A DNA stretch of 64,000 nucleotides from Sphingomonas sp. PsM26 (GTDB taxonomy: Bacteria > Pseudomonadota > Alphaproteobacteria > Sphingomonadales > Sphingomonadaceae). Below, piece by piece: positions 25,920-35,035 of this stretch. Location of the stretch: positions 1-64,000 of the forward strand of contig JARUXA010000013.1 in assembly GCA_030433805.1 (NCBI GenBank). Direction: 5' to 3'. The notes below the pieces were generated by a model, which worked only from the letters and a program-made list of their open reading frames with translations, had not been told where the DNA came from and searched no databases. Every line of letters starts with the position of its first letter. Position 1 is the stretch's first letter. Both the position numbers and the translations under genes were made by a program.

Positions 25920-27622
25920 CACGCGACGCGAAGCCTGCGTCGGATGCGCAGGCGGACGTCGTCATCGTCGGATCGGGGGCGGCAGGAGGCATGGCCGCCT
26001 ACAGCCTGACCAAAGCGGGGCTACGGTGCATCCTACTCGAGGCAGGACGCGACTATGATCCGCAGGCCGAGGTCAACATGTTCGCGCCCGAAAGCGACGC
26101 GCCGCTGCGCGGTGCGGCGACGCCCGACAAGCCGTTTGGCTATTTCGACGCGACGGTCGGCGGCGGGTGGCAGGTCGATGGCGAGCCATACACGCAGCAC
26201 GAGGGCTCCGATTTCCGCTGGTACCGCCCGCGCATGCTGGGCGGACGGACCAACCATTGGGGCCGGCACGTGCCGCGGTTCGGGCCGTATGACTTCAAGC
26301 CGTTCTCGCGGGACGGCCTCGGGGTCGACTGGCCGATCGGCTATGACGATGTGGCGCCGTTCTACGATCGCGTCGAACGCATGGTCGGCGTCAACGGTGG
26401 TCCGATCGGGCTGGAGAACCACCCCGACTCCCCGCCGGGTTGTCTGATGCCGCCGCCGCATCCCCGCATTCCGGAGATGCTGATCAAGGCCGCCGCCGAG
26501 GATCTGGGGATCCCGGTGCGCGCCGCGCATACCGCGGTGCTGACGCGCGACATGCCGGACGCGGTCGCGCCGCGCAGTGCCTGCCTGAACGCGACGCCCT
26601 GTACGCGCGGTTGCACGATCGGCGCGATGTTCCAGACGACCACGTCGCTGCTGCCGATGGCGAAGGCGACCGGGCGGCTGACGATCGTTACCGACGCGAT
26701 GGTGTCGCGCGTGACGATGGCGCGTCCCGATCGCGCCGCCGGGGTCGAATATGTCGATCGCAAGACCGGGCTGCGCCACACGGTGAACGCGCGCACCGTG
26801 GTGCTGGCGTCCGGCACGGGGGAAACGACGCGATTGCTGCTCAATTCTGGGGAAGGCGGGCGCGGGCTGGCGAATTCGTCCGGGGAGCTGGGCCGCAACC
26901 TGACCGATTCCACCGGTGCATCTTTCCGCGCCTATATTCCGGCGCTCGCCGATCGTCCGCGCTACAATGAGGACGGCATCGGCGGCCAGCACATCTATAT
27001 TCCCTTCTGGCTCTACCAGCAGCAGAAGCGCGGCGAGCTCGACTTCGCGCGGGGGTATCATTTCGAGATCGGCGGCCGGTTCGGCATCCCGCCGGCGGAT
27101 GCCGTGCCGCGCGTCTGGGGATCGGCGCTGAAGAAGGCCGTCCGAAGCGCCTCGGGCGCGACGATCCAGCTGACGCTGCGGGGTGAAATGATCCCCAACA
27201 CGGACAGTTTCTGCGAGGCGGACCCGGTCGTGAAGGACCGGTTCGGCATCCCGGTACTACGGTTCGCCTTTCGCTGGTCGCAGAATGAGGTGAACCAGGT
27301 CGCCCACGGTCGCCGCACCGCGCATGCCGTGTTCAAGCGGATGGGGGGCACGATCCTCGATCCCGACGTGCCGCCCGAGGAAATCATGACCGCGGGGGGC
27401 GAGATCATCCACGAACTGGGCACTGCCCGGATGGGGGCCGACAAACGATCGTCGGTGGTCGACGGCTATGGCCAGACCTGGGACGTCGACAATCTCGTGC
27501 TGATGGATGGTGCGGTCTTCGCGTCCGGCGCGCACAAGAACCCGACGCTCACGATCCTCGCGCTGGCGTTGCGTGCGTCCGAGCAGCTTGCCCGGCGCCT
27601 GAAATCGGGGGCTTTCGCATGA
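25916..27622 (+). CDS. GMC oxidoreductase, likely glycoside 3-dehydrogenase large subunit
   Basis: A 568-residue flavoprotein of the GMC/gluconate-2-dehydrogenase type. GSGAAGG at 19-25 binds FAD; HELGTARMG and a C-terminal SGAHKNPTLTILALA give the catalytic His/Asn pair. Its GTG start overlaps the DUF1080 stop. It has no signal peptide; its partner gene does, so hitch-hiker Tat export is likely, as known for FAD-glucose and sorbitol dehydrogenases. With a DUF1080 hydrolase next door, oxidation at sugar C3 is the best inference. No cytochrome c subunit is encoded here, so the electron acceptor is unclear. Confidence 0.87.
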   Translation: MTRDAKPASDAQADVVIVGSGAAGGMAAYSLTKAGLRCILLEAGRDYDPQAEVNMFAPESDAPLRGAATPDKPFGYFDATVGGGWQVDGEPYTQHEGSDFRWYRPRMLGGRTNHWGRHVPRFGPYDFKPFSRDGLGVDWPIGYDDVAPFYDRVERMVGVNGGPIGLENHPDSPPGCLMPPPHPRIPEMLIKAAAEDLGIPVRAAHTAVLTRDMPDAVAPRSACLNATPCTRGCTIGAMFQTTTSLLPMAKATGRLTIVTDAMVSRVTMARPDRAAGVEYVDRKTGLRHTVNARTVVLASGTGETTRLLLNSGEGGRGLANSSGELGRNLTDSTGASFRAYIPALADRPRYNEDGIGGQHIYIPFWLYQQQKRGELDFARGYHFEIGGRFGIPPADAVPRVWGSALKKAVRSASGATIQLTLRGEMIPNTDSFCEADPVVKDRFGIPVLRFAFRWSQNEVNQVAHGRRTAHAVFKRMGGTILDPDVPPEEIMTAGGEIIHELGTARMGADKRSSVVDGYGQTWDVDNLVLMDGAVFASGAHKNPTLTILALALRASEQLARRLKSGAFA

Positions 27623-28332
27623 CGCCGTCACGCCGCATCACGCTGCAATGGATGATGGCCGCGGCGGCGTTGCCGCTCGCGCACTGGCCGACCCCGGCGA
27701 TGGCCGAGGGAATGGACGACGCCGCGGGCACGGCGCCGCCGTTCGATGGCATCGCCGACTGGCCCGACACTCCACCACCGCCGCCGGCACCGGGCTATGG
27801 CCGCGATCCCGATCTGGCGAACCCCAAAGTCCCTTGGCCGCTGACGCTGGCTGCCGCGCAGCGCAAGACGGTGGATGTGCTGGGCGATCTGATCCTGCCG
27901 AAGGACGCGGCATCGCCGGGGGCGGGGGCGCTGGGGGTCGGGGCGTTCATCGACGAATGGATCAGCGCACCCTATCCGCAGCAGCGCGCAGATCGCGCGA
28001 AGGTGGTTGGCGGCCTGCTCTGGCTCGACGCGCAAAGCCGCACGCTGCATGGTCGCGCGTTCGTCGACCTCGCGCCGCAGCAACAGGCCACGCTGCTCGA
28101 TGCGCTGAGCGTCCCCGTGCCGGTCGCCAGGATGGTCGCCCCGGTCGCGTTCATGGACACGCTGCGCCGGCTGTTCGTGCTCGGCTTCTACAGCCTGCCG
28201 GAGGGCAAGGTGGATATGGGGTATGTCGGCGACCAGCCCACCCCCGGCGCTTACCCCGGACCATCGCGCGAAGCGCTATCGCATTATGCGCATGCGCTCG
28301 ACCGGATGGGACTGAAAATGCCGACAGCATAG
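27619..28332 (+). CDS. Gluconate 2-dehydrogenase subunit 3-like Tat-signal partner
   Basis: A 237-residue protein with an N-terminal Tat-like signal (RRITLQWMMAAAALPL), a proline-rich segment (about residues 52-70) and a helical subunit-3 domain with LGDLILPKDAASPGAGALGVGAFIDEWI. Such gamma subunits chaperone and export GMC large subunits. Its ATG overlaps the GMC stop (ATGA), completing the DUF1080-GMC-subunit 3 operon. It converges on the GH76 gene with a 41-base gap. Confidence 0.87.
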   Translation: MTPSRRITLQWMMAAAALPLAHWPTPAMAEGMDDAAGTAPPFDGIADWPDTPPPPPAPGYGRDPDLANPKVPWPLTLAAAQRKTVDVLGDLILPKDAASPGAGALGVGAFIDEWISAPYPQQRADRAKVVGGLLWLDAQSRTLHGRAFVDLAPQQQATLLDALSVPVPVARMVAPVAFMDTLRRLFVLGFYSLPEGKVDMGYVGDQPTPGAYPGPSREALSHYAHALDRMGLKMPTA

Positions 28333-28373
28333 CCAAGGGCGGTGGCCCGGCAATCGCCCCGGCGAATCGTTGC

Positions 28374-29552
28374 TCAGTACAGCAGCGCCCAGTCCCGCAC
28401 ACGCCATTGGAGCACCGCTTCGATCTGAACCAGCGCGGCGGTATCGATCAGTTCTGCGCGTCGCCCGGGAAAGCGCACGAGTCCATCCCCGTCGCGGCGC
28501 ACGCGCCACATCCGGTCGGCATAGCCGCGCATGGCGTCGCGATACCGATGCCCGCCGGTTTCGCTTTCAAGCAGTAGCAGGTTCTTGAAATAGATCGCGT
28601 TGAACGGCGGGGGTTGATCGTCGACGCGGTCACCTGCGACGAAATACGTATGGCTTGCGTCCGCGATGCGTCTGGCCGCCGCGAGATATTCCGGCTTTTG
28701 CGTTGCGCGCCAGAGCAGGACGTTGACGCCGACCGGCACGCCCTGATTGTAGCTCCAGACGCGTTTCTCGATCGAACCGTTCGTCTTGAGGTGATCGGCG
28801 TACAAGCCGTCCGGCCGTTGCAGTGTGGCGTTGGTCCAGTGATAATAGCGCAAGGCATCGTTGAGATAGCTGCGATCGCCGGTCAGCATGTACAACCGAA
28901 CGCCCATCTCCGCAGCGGGCATGTTGGATACGGTATTGCGGTCGCCATTGTCGCTCTTCTGCGTCCAGCGCACGCCGCCGGGCGAGGGCAGGGTCGTGTC
29001 GGTCGACCACCCTGACCGGATCAGCTCGAAGATATCGCGGGCGTTGCGGAGCGATACCGGATCGCGCCGGAACAGATGGTGCTGGATCTCGGCCAGCCCG
29101 ACCCATTCGTTGTCGTCGTAATAGAGGTCGTCCCCATGACCGAGCGGCGGCAGCACCTTGGCCAGATGCCCGGCGCGCCCCGTCGTCGACGTCTTCGACC
29201 AGTAACGCGCCTGTGCGGCACGGACCTTCGCCAGCGCAGGAGCGAACCGCCGCCCCGTCGTGCCGGGGATCATCGCCAAGTCGAGCAAGGCGATATGGGC
29301 TTGGGAGAAGGGCCATTCCGTCGAATAGCGCTCGTCGCGCGGCTCCGGCGGATGGTATTCCCGGTACAGGCCGGTTCCATCCGCCACCGCGAAACACCGC
29401 TCCAGCGCAACATGCCAGGCGAGTGCCCGGCCAAGCGTGGCCCCGGCAGTGCCGGGACCACGTTGACCGACCGCTGCATCGGCGACGACGGCGGCCGATA
29501 GACCCGCCGCGATGCCGAGCAGGGTCCGGCGCGATACGCTTTGCCCCGTCAT
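28374..29552 (-). CDS. GH76-family endo-alpha-1,6-mannanase-like protein
   Basis: A 392-residue exported glycosidase with a Tat-like signal (SRRTLLGIAAGLSAA) and an (alpha/alpha)6-barrel. The adjacent Asp146-Asp147 in YYDDNEW match the GH76 catalytic pair. GH76 enzymes cut the alpha-1,6-mannan backbone of yeast mannan and similar glycans. Its ATG overlaps the stop of the upstream TBDR (ATGA), so it is the last gene of the leftward mannose operon. This family was first known as bacterial and fungal mannanases; exact linkage specificity needs assay. Confidence 0.86.
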   Translation of the reverse strand: MTGQSVSRRTLLGIAAGLSAAVVADAAVGQRGPGTAGATLGRALAWHVALERCFAVADGTGLYREYHPPEPRDERYSTEWPFSQAHIALLDLAMIPGTTGRRFAPALAKVRAAQARYWSKTSTTGRAGHLAKVLPPLGHGDDLYYDDNEWVGLAEIQHHLFRRDPVSLRNARDIFELIRSGWSTDTTLPSPGGVRWTQKSDNGDRNTVSNMPAAEMGVRLYMLTGDRSYLNDALRYYHWTNATLQRPDGLYADHLKTNGSIEKRVWSYNQGVPVGVNVLLWRATQKPEYLAAARRIADASHTYFVAGDRVDDQPPPFNAIYFKNLLLLESETGGHRYRDAMRGYADRMWRVRRDGDGLVRFPGRRAELIDTAALVQIEAVLQWRVRDWALLY

Positions 29553-32353
29553 CAGAAACGGAACCGTGCGCCCACCGCGAAGACGCGGCTTTCGTACCGG
29601 ACATCGCGTGGGTAGTTGGCATTCTCAAGCCCCGGAACCGCCCGCAAGGCGCGATAGGGCGACCCGGTGATGTTGCTTACGTCGAACGTCAGCGTGACGG
29701 CTTCGATCGCGGCGACCGACAGGGAGAAGTCGAGCCGTTCGATCGGGCGGTTGAACTCCGCGCCGATCAGTTGCCCGAGCTGGTCGGTGGCGAAGAAGTT
29801 CGTCACGCGCGACCGCCAGTTATACGCCAGCCGTGCGGAAACCGGACCCTTTTCGTAAATGCCGACCGCGTTGTAGCTCCACTTGGAGACGCCCGGTATG
29901 TCGCTGTTCTGGCCGGTCGTGCCGAGCGACACCGGCAGCGCCTGCGATGCGTCAATATAGGTGCCGTTGAGCTGCGTCCCGAACCCGCTGAGCCAGCCGG
30001 GCAGGAAATCGAAGAAGGTCTGGAACGCGACCTCGACACCCTGGAGCCGGCCGCTGCCGCCATTCTCCGGCCGGTTGACGACGATCTGGCCGTAAGGTTC
30101 GACCACCGTAGGAACGTTGAGATTGGTAATGAAGCCCTTCACATCCCGCCGGAAGATCGCGCCGGTCAGCGAGCCGGTCTTGGTGAAGTACCATTCGAGT
30201 GACGCGTCGTAATTCTTGGACAGGATCGGCTGGAGATTGATGTTGCCGCTGTTGCCGGTGATCGGCGGGGTGCCGTTGGGGTTGCCGATCGTGATTGCCG
30301 GGTTGAGCTGGCCATATTCCGGGCGGGTCCGGGTTTCCGTCGCGGACAGGCGCAATTGCAGCTTGTCCGAGAACTTGGCGCGGAACGAGGCGCTCGGCAG
30401 CACGTCGAGATAGTTCTGCCGCGATGTCGTGGTGACCAGCGTGCCGCCGACCAATGCATTGCCGGTCAGATTGGCCTTGGTGTTGACCACCCGCGTGCCG
30501 ATCACGCCGTCGATCGGGACGGTGCCGACGTCGAAGCCATAGTGGAACTGACCGTAGAAGGCGTAGGACCGCTCGACCGCGTCGAGCTGCTCGTTCTGGA
30601 CGAACGCCGGGATCTCCGATCCCCATTGCGCCAGTTCGGCCAGGGCGGCGGGCGTCCCGATCTGCGCGAGGCCGGAGCGGGCGAGATCGCGCAGGGCGTC
30701 GATGTTGTCGACGATGCCGCTTCGGGTGGGCGCGTACCACTGGCTGAGCGGTGGTGCCTGGCCGCCACGGAAGCCGACGTCGATCGGCTGCCCCGTGTCG
30801 CCTCCTGGAACTGCGGTCAGCGGCAAGGCGAGCGGCCGCAGCGTTGCATATCGCCCCCCGCTCCGCAGCCGGGCGTCGCGATCCGTAAACCGGAACCCGA
30901 CGTCGATCTGCTTGATGACCGGCAGTTCGGTCTGCAGTTTGAGGTCGGTGCGCCACTGGATCCCCTTGCCGGTGGCGAGCGAACGTCGATCGTAGATGCC
31001 GCGCAGGATATAGTTGCCACCGTTGTTCGCATCGAAACCGGGCAGGCCCAGCGCTGGTCCGCCGTCCTTGCCGCCGATGTCGAACACGATCGACGCGGCC
31101 TGCGCCTGCGCGGGCGCGTAATCGAAGTTGTAGTCGGTATATTCGGCTTTCGAGTCCGTATAGGCGAAGTCGGTCGTGATCGTCGCGCGATCGCTCTTCC
31201 ACGATCCGCCGATCGCGCCCTGATACGCATTGGTGCGCCCTGCGCGCGTGCTGCGCGAGAAATCGATGTTCCTGCCGTTCGCGAAGTCGGGGGTCGCGGT
31301 GACGCTGGTGAGCGTGCCCGGAGCAGCGGGGTTGCGGACGATGTCGCTCAGCGCGGGATTGTCGTTGACCAGGTTGAGCCCGGCGAAATCATTGGCAACG
31401 TCGGTCCGCGCGCCCTGGAACAGGCCGTCGATGTAGAATTCGAGCCGGTCGCTGGGACGCCATTGCAGCGTGCCGTTGACGGACGGCCGCCAGCGCTTGC
31501 CGCGATCATAATAGACCCCGGCGGACTCGGGGAGCACGAAGTCGCGCGATCCCGCGACGGGTTGCGCGGCGTTGGGCGCGACGATGTTGCCGTTGATGTA
31601 GCGCGACGACGTCTGGTAATGCAGCTGGGTGTACGACACGTTGATCAGCGCGCCGATCTGACCGATGCCGGTGTCCCAGCGATCGGTGACGAGCACGTTG
31701 AAATTGGGATCGAACGTCTTCGCCTGATCGCCGTACGTGCCGCGCACCGCGCCCGCGATCTGGAACCCGGCGAAATCGAACGGACGCCGTGACCGCACGT
31801 TGATCAGACCAGCGATGCCGCCCTCGATCTGGTCCGCGCTCGTCGTCTTGTAGACCTCCAGCCCCGCAAGCGCGCCCGCCGGGAAATCCTGCAGCGCGAC
31901 GTTGCGTTGCTCGGCGGTGAACATCTCCCGCCCGTTGAAGGTGGTGGTGAGGTTGGGGAGGCCGCGGACCTGCACGCTGCCGGCTTCGTCACTGCTGCGG
32001 TTGACCTGCACGCCGGTGATGCGCGCCAGCGCCTCCGATGCGTTGTTGTCGGGCAGCTTGCCGATATCCTCGGCGACGACCGCATCGACGATCTGGTCGG
32101 AATCGCGTTTCAACGTCTGGGCCGACTGAAGGCTGCGGCGCAACCCGGTGACGACGATGTCCCCGGATGCGGGTTCCGCGGCGACCGCGCCGTCGGCGGC
32201 GGCTGGTGGACCGGCTTCCGCGGGCGTCGCATCGCTTTGCGCTGCGGGCTGCGGCGGCGTTGCGGGTGTCGTCTGCGCGGCGCTGCCGCTGCTCCATAGC
32301 GACGCTGCGGCAAGCGCGATGGTCGAAACGACCAGTCGGTCGAGTGCTTTCAT
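29552..32353 (-). CDS. TonB-dependent outer-membrane receptor (3), carbohydrate type
   Basis: A 933-residue receptor with a signal peptide (ending SAAQ), an Ala/Pro-rich linker, a GDIVVTGLRRSLQSAQ segment, a plug (VQVNRSSDEAGSVQVRGL, NVALQDFPAGALAGLEVYK) and a large barrel ending RFRF. It belongs to the Caulobacter-type TonB receptors that import oligosaccharides. It sits 44 bases after the mannose-6-phosphate isomerase gene and overlaps the GH76 gene, so it should import mannooligosaccharides for this operon. Confidence 0.92.
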   Translation of the reverse strand: MKALDRLVVSTIALAAASLWSSGSAAQTTPATPPQPAAQSDATPAEAGPPAAADGAVAAEPASGDIVVTGLRRSLQSAQTLKRDSDQIVDAVVAEDIGKLPDNNASEALARITGVQVNRSSDEAGSVQVRGLPNLTTTFNGREMFTAEQRNVALQDFPAGALAGLEVYKTTSADQIEGGIAGLINVRSRRPFDFAGFQIAGAVRGTYGDQAKTFDPNFNVLVTDRWDTGIGQIGALINVSYTQLHYQTSSRYINGNIVAPNAAQPVAGSRDFVLPESAGVYYDRGKRWRPSVNGTLQWRPSDRLEFYIDGLFQGARTDVANDFAGLNLVNDNPALSDIVRNPAAPGTLTSVTATPDFANGRNIDFSRSTRAGRTNAYQGAIGGSWKSDRATITTDFAYTDSKAEYTDYNFDYAPAQAQAASIVFDIGGKDGGPALGLPGFDANNGGNYILRGIYDRRSLATGKGIQWRTDLKLQTELPVIKQIDVGFRFTDRDARLRSGGRYATLRPLALPLTAVPGGDTGQPIDVGFRGGQAPPLSQWYAPTRSGIVDNIDALRDLARSGLAQIGTPAALAELAQWGSEIPAFVQNEQLDAVERSYAFYGQFHYGFDVGTVPIDGVIGTRVVNTKANLTGNALVGGTLVTTTSRQNYLDVLPSASFRAKFSDKLQLRLSATETRTRPEYGQLNPAITIGNPNGTPPITGNSGNINLQPILSKNYDASLEWYFTKTGSLTGAIFRRDVKGFITNLNVPTVVEPYGQIVVNRPENGGSGRLQGVEVAFQTFFDFLPGWLSGFGTQLNGTYIDASQALPVSLGTTGQNSDIPGVSKWSYNAVGIYEKGPVSARLAYNWRSRVTNFFATDQLGQLIGAEFNRPIERLDFSLSVAAIEAVTLTFDVSNITGSPYRALRAVPGLENANYPRDVRYESRVFAVGARFRF

Positions 32354-32397
32354 ATGGTCTCTCCCTGGGTAGATTATCGTTTTGTAATGTCAGTGAT

Positions 32398-34119
32398 TCA
32401 GTCGTGCGGGCGGACGTACGCCCGCATCACGGCGCAGCGGCCGTCGCCCCCGTCGAGCGACCGCAACCGGTAAGCGCCGATGTCGGCGGGGATGATGAAG
32501 GTTTCGGCGTAATGAACTTCGTACGGCGCGAAGGCCCCGGACGGGCTTTCCACGACCGCGGCGGTGCCCGCGACGAGGTTGAGGACGTTGAGGTTCCGGT
32601 CGGTTTGAAGATCGACGCTGGACGCGAACCAGATCCGCTCGGTCTCGATGAATTCGAGCCGGTGCAAACCGGTCCGCTCCTGCGTCCAATCGCTTCCTTC
32701 GGCGACCGTGGTGACCTGATTGACGAGTTCGTCGCGCGTGAAATCCTCGCGCCGCGACCAGTCGATATTCGCGAGACCGTGGTCAAGGTGGATCGGTCGT
32801 GGTCGACCGTCGAGACCAAGCCGCTCCCAATCCCACAGCTTGAAGGTGAAGATGTACGGGGTCGCGCTGATCTCCAGCACCATTGCATTGCTGCCCGAGC
32901 AATGGACGGTCCCGGCAGGGATCAGGAAGTGGTCGTGCTTCCGTGCGGGGATCCGGTTGACGAACGCGTCGACGTCGGGGGGAGGGCCGCCGTTCTGTGC
33001 AGCGGTGAAGGTCTCGGCGAATACCGCAGGATCGGCGGCGTCGGTCAGCCCGAGATAGACGACCGCATCGTCGCCTGCATCGAGCATGTAATAGCTCTCG
33101 TCCTGCGTGTAGCGCAGGTTGAAGGCGTCGCGCGCATAGTCCTTCTGCGGATGGACCTGCAGCGACAGGTTCCCGCCCCCCATCGTGTCCAGCATGTCGA
33201 ACCGGATCGGGAACTCCGCACCGAATTGTGCGACGATGGCGGGCCCCAGCAGCCTCTCCGGTCTGAGCCGGACGAGATCGAGCGCCGGAATCTCGAACCG
33301 GCGATCACCGAAGCCAAGCAGCAGGCTGTTCTCCTCGGGCACGCAGTCGAAGCACCAGGCATAATTGGGCGGCCCGTCAGGCAGGTCGAACTGCGCGCGC
33401 ATCCACTGGCCGCCCCACGGCCCGGCGTCGAAGAACGGCACGACGCGGAAGGGACGGCGGACCGCGAGATCGAGCGCGCGAAAGTAGGTTGCGGTGCTGA
33501 CCATCCGGGGGTCCGCACCGTTCATCTCGATGACGAACTGCGTGGCTGGCAACAGCTCGTACTTGATCTCGTCTCCGACGCGCCAATCGACGAAGAAGGC
33601 GCGGCGATACAAATCGGCAGCACGGGTTCCGGCATTGCGGCTGCCGAGATTGGCGATCTGCCCACGGCGCTGGCGCTGCTGCAATTCCCACCGTGCCATC
33701 GAGACGTAGATCGCCGCATCGTGGGACGGCAGGATCGTCGCGGCACCCGGGCCGGCCACGATCGTCCGCGAATCCGTCGCGCGGGTGGATCGCCAGGTCT
33801 CGAGAAAGGCATGATCGAGGAAGGCATCGATCCCGACGGTCTCGAACCGCGCAAAGACCGGATCGCTGCCGAGGTGTGTCGTAACCGCCGCATCGATCCC
33901 CTCGGGGGCCTTGAACAGCGATGCCGTGTCGACGACCAGCGCGTCGGGATAGGCCGCGCGCATCGCAGCGATGACGTCGGCCACCGGCGCACCCGGATAA
34001 CATTCGATGCAGAGATCGCCCGTGTCGGGGAGGAGGGGGATGATCTCGGACCATCCGACCGCGCACGGTGCGGGCTGGTCGTCGACCTGAACAACAGGCT
34101 GCTTGTCATAGCGGGTCAT
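32398..34119 (-). CDS. Class I mannose-6-phosphate isomerase with N-terminal extension
   Basis: A cytosolic protein of 573 residues. The C-terminal part, from RPFRVVPFFDAGPWGGQWM onward, is a cupin mannose-6-phosphate isomerase with zinc-ligand segments LSLQVHPQ, ESYYML and IPAGTVHCSG. The first 215 or so residues are an extra domain seen in long isomerases (SMARWELQQRQRRG, RAFFVDWRVGDEIK); it resembles a degenerate kinase-like fold, but no P-loop is visible. It converts mannose-6-phosphate to fructose-6-phosphate. GGGAGGAT fixes the ATG at 34119, which lies inside the 3' end of the ROK kinase gene (14-base overlap). Confidence 0.87.
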   Translation of the reverse strand: MTRYDKQPVVQVDDQPAPCAVGWSEIIPLLPDTGDLCIECYPGAPVADVIAAMRAAYPDALVVDTASLFKAPEGIDAAVTTHLGSDPVFARFETVGIDAFLDHAFLETWRSTRATDSRTIVAGPGAATILPSHDAAIYVSMARWELQQRQRRGQIANLGSRNAGTRAADLYRRAFFVDWRVGDEIKYELLPATQFVIEMNGADPRMVSTATYFRALDLAVRRPFRVVPFFDAGPWGGQWMRAQFDLPDGPPNYAWCFDCVPEENSLLLGFGDRRFEIPALDLVRLRPERLLGPAIVAQFGAEFPIRFDMLDTMGGGNLSLQVHPQKDYARDAFNLRYTQDESYYMLDAGDDAVVYLGLTDAADPAVFAETFTAAQNGGPPPDVDAFVNRIPARKHDHFLIPAGTVHCSGSNAMVLEISATPYIFTFKLWDWERLGLDGRPRPIHLDHGLANIDWSRREDFTRDELVNQVTTVAEGSDWTQERTGLHRLEFIETERIWFASSVDLQTDRNLNVLNLVAGTAAVVESPSGAFAPYEVHYAETFIIPADIGAYRLRSLDGGDGRCAVMRAYVRPHD

Positions 34120-35035
34120 GGCGATCCTCCCAGAGCGGGGTGGCGGCGAGCAACGCCGCGTCAGACCCGAGCGCGCCCCGCACCACGACCGGTGGCGCCC
34201 CGAGGCACCAGACGTGGTGGCGGACATGGTCCTGGATGAAGGGCACGACTTCCGCCGCCGCCGCCGCGCCGCCGGTCACGAGCACGCACGAAGCGTCGTA
34301 GGCGGTGACGAGATTGAGCGCGACGGTCGCCCAGGCGTTCAGGCAGATGGCACGAACGGCGCGCGCGCCTTCGTCGCCCGCCCGCGCCAGATCGAGCACC
34401 GCCTTGAGGTCGGGCTTGGCCAGCGTATGGAGGCGGCTTTGCCGGGGCAAAGCGGCGATGAGGCCGGGCAAGGCCCAGGTCGACGCGATCGCTTCGGCAC
34501 ATCCGATATTGCCGCACCGGCACAGCGGCCCATCGGTGTCGATCGTCATATGCCCCGCGAGCACCGATGCGTGGCCGGTCCGGCCGCGCACGATCGTCCC
34601 CCCCATCAGCGCCGCGGATCCGATCCCGGTTCCGAGACCCAGTAGAACGGCATCGTCCCGACCGATCAGCGCGCCGTAGGTCCGTTCGCCGAGCAGCGCC
34701 ATGCGACCATCGACTTCGAGCATGATCGGAAGGTCGAGATGCACCTTCGACCAACCCGCAAAGTCGAACCCGACCGCATCCTCATATTTGCCGGCCGGCG
34801 TGGAGACGACCTGCCCCGAGCGCGGATCGATCAGCCCCGGAAAGGCCACCGCCACCCCCGCTACCGCGTGCCCCGCGCGCAGGTCGGCAAGGATGCGCTC
34901 GAGTTCGGGCAGCAGCATTTCCAGGGTCGGGGTCACCGGGACCGCGATCTCGGCGCGGCGCTCCACCCCGCCGCCGCGCACCAGCGCGCACGCGATGTGG
35001 GAGCCGCCGATGTCGATCGCCAGATAGCGGTTCAT
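34106..35035 (-). CDS. ROK-family sugar kinase (probable mannose/fructose kinase)
   Basis: A 309-residue cytosolic kinase. The N terminus has the ATP-binding DIGGSHIA motif, then GLGTGIGSA and the ROK zinc signature CRCGNIGC. The likely catalytic Asp is in MLEVDGRMA, where many kinases have ENDANA; the altered context is noted. By position, between a sugar porter and mannose-6-phosphate isomerase, the substrate is probably mannose. The ATG at 35035 overlaps the MFS stop (ATGA), and the 3' end overlaps the isomerase gene by 14 bases. Confidence 0.86.
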   Translation of the reverse strand: MNRYLAIDIGGSHIACALVRGGGVERRAEIAVPVTPTLEMLLPELERILADLRAGHAVAGVAVAFPGLIDPRSGQVVSTPAGKYEDAVGFDFAGWSKVHLDLPIMLEVDGRMALLGERTYGALIGRDDAVLLGLGTGIGSAALMGGTIVRGRTGHASVLAGHMTIDTDGPLCRCGNIGCAEAIASTWALPGLIAALPRQSRLHTLAKPDLKAVLDLARAGDEGARAVRAICLNAWATVALNLVTAYDASCVLVTGGAAAAAEVVPFIQDHVRHHVWCLGAPPVVVRGALGSDAALLAATPLWEDRHDPL

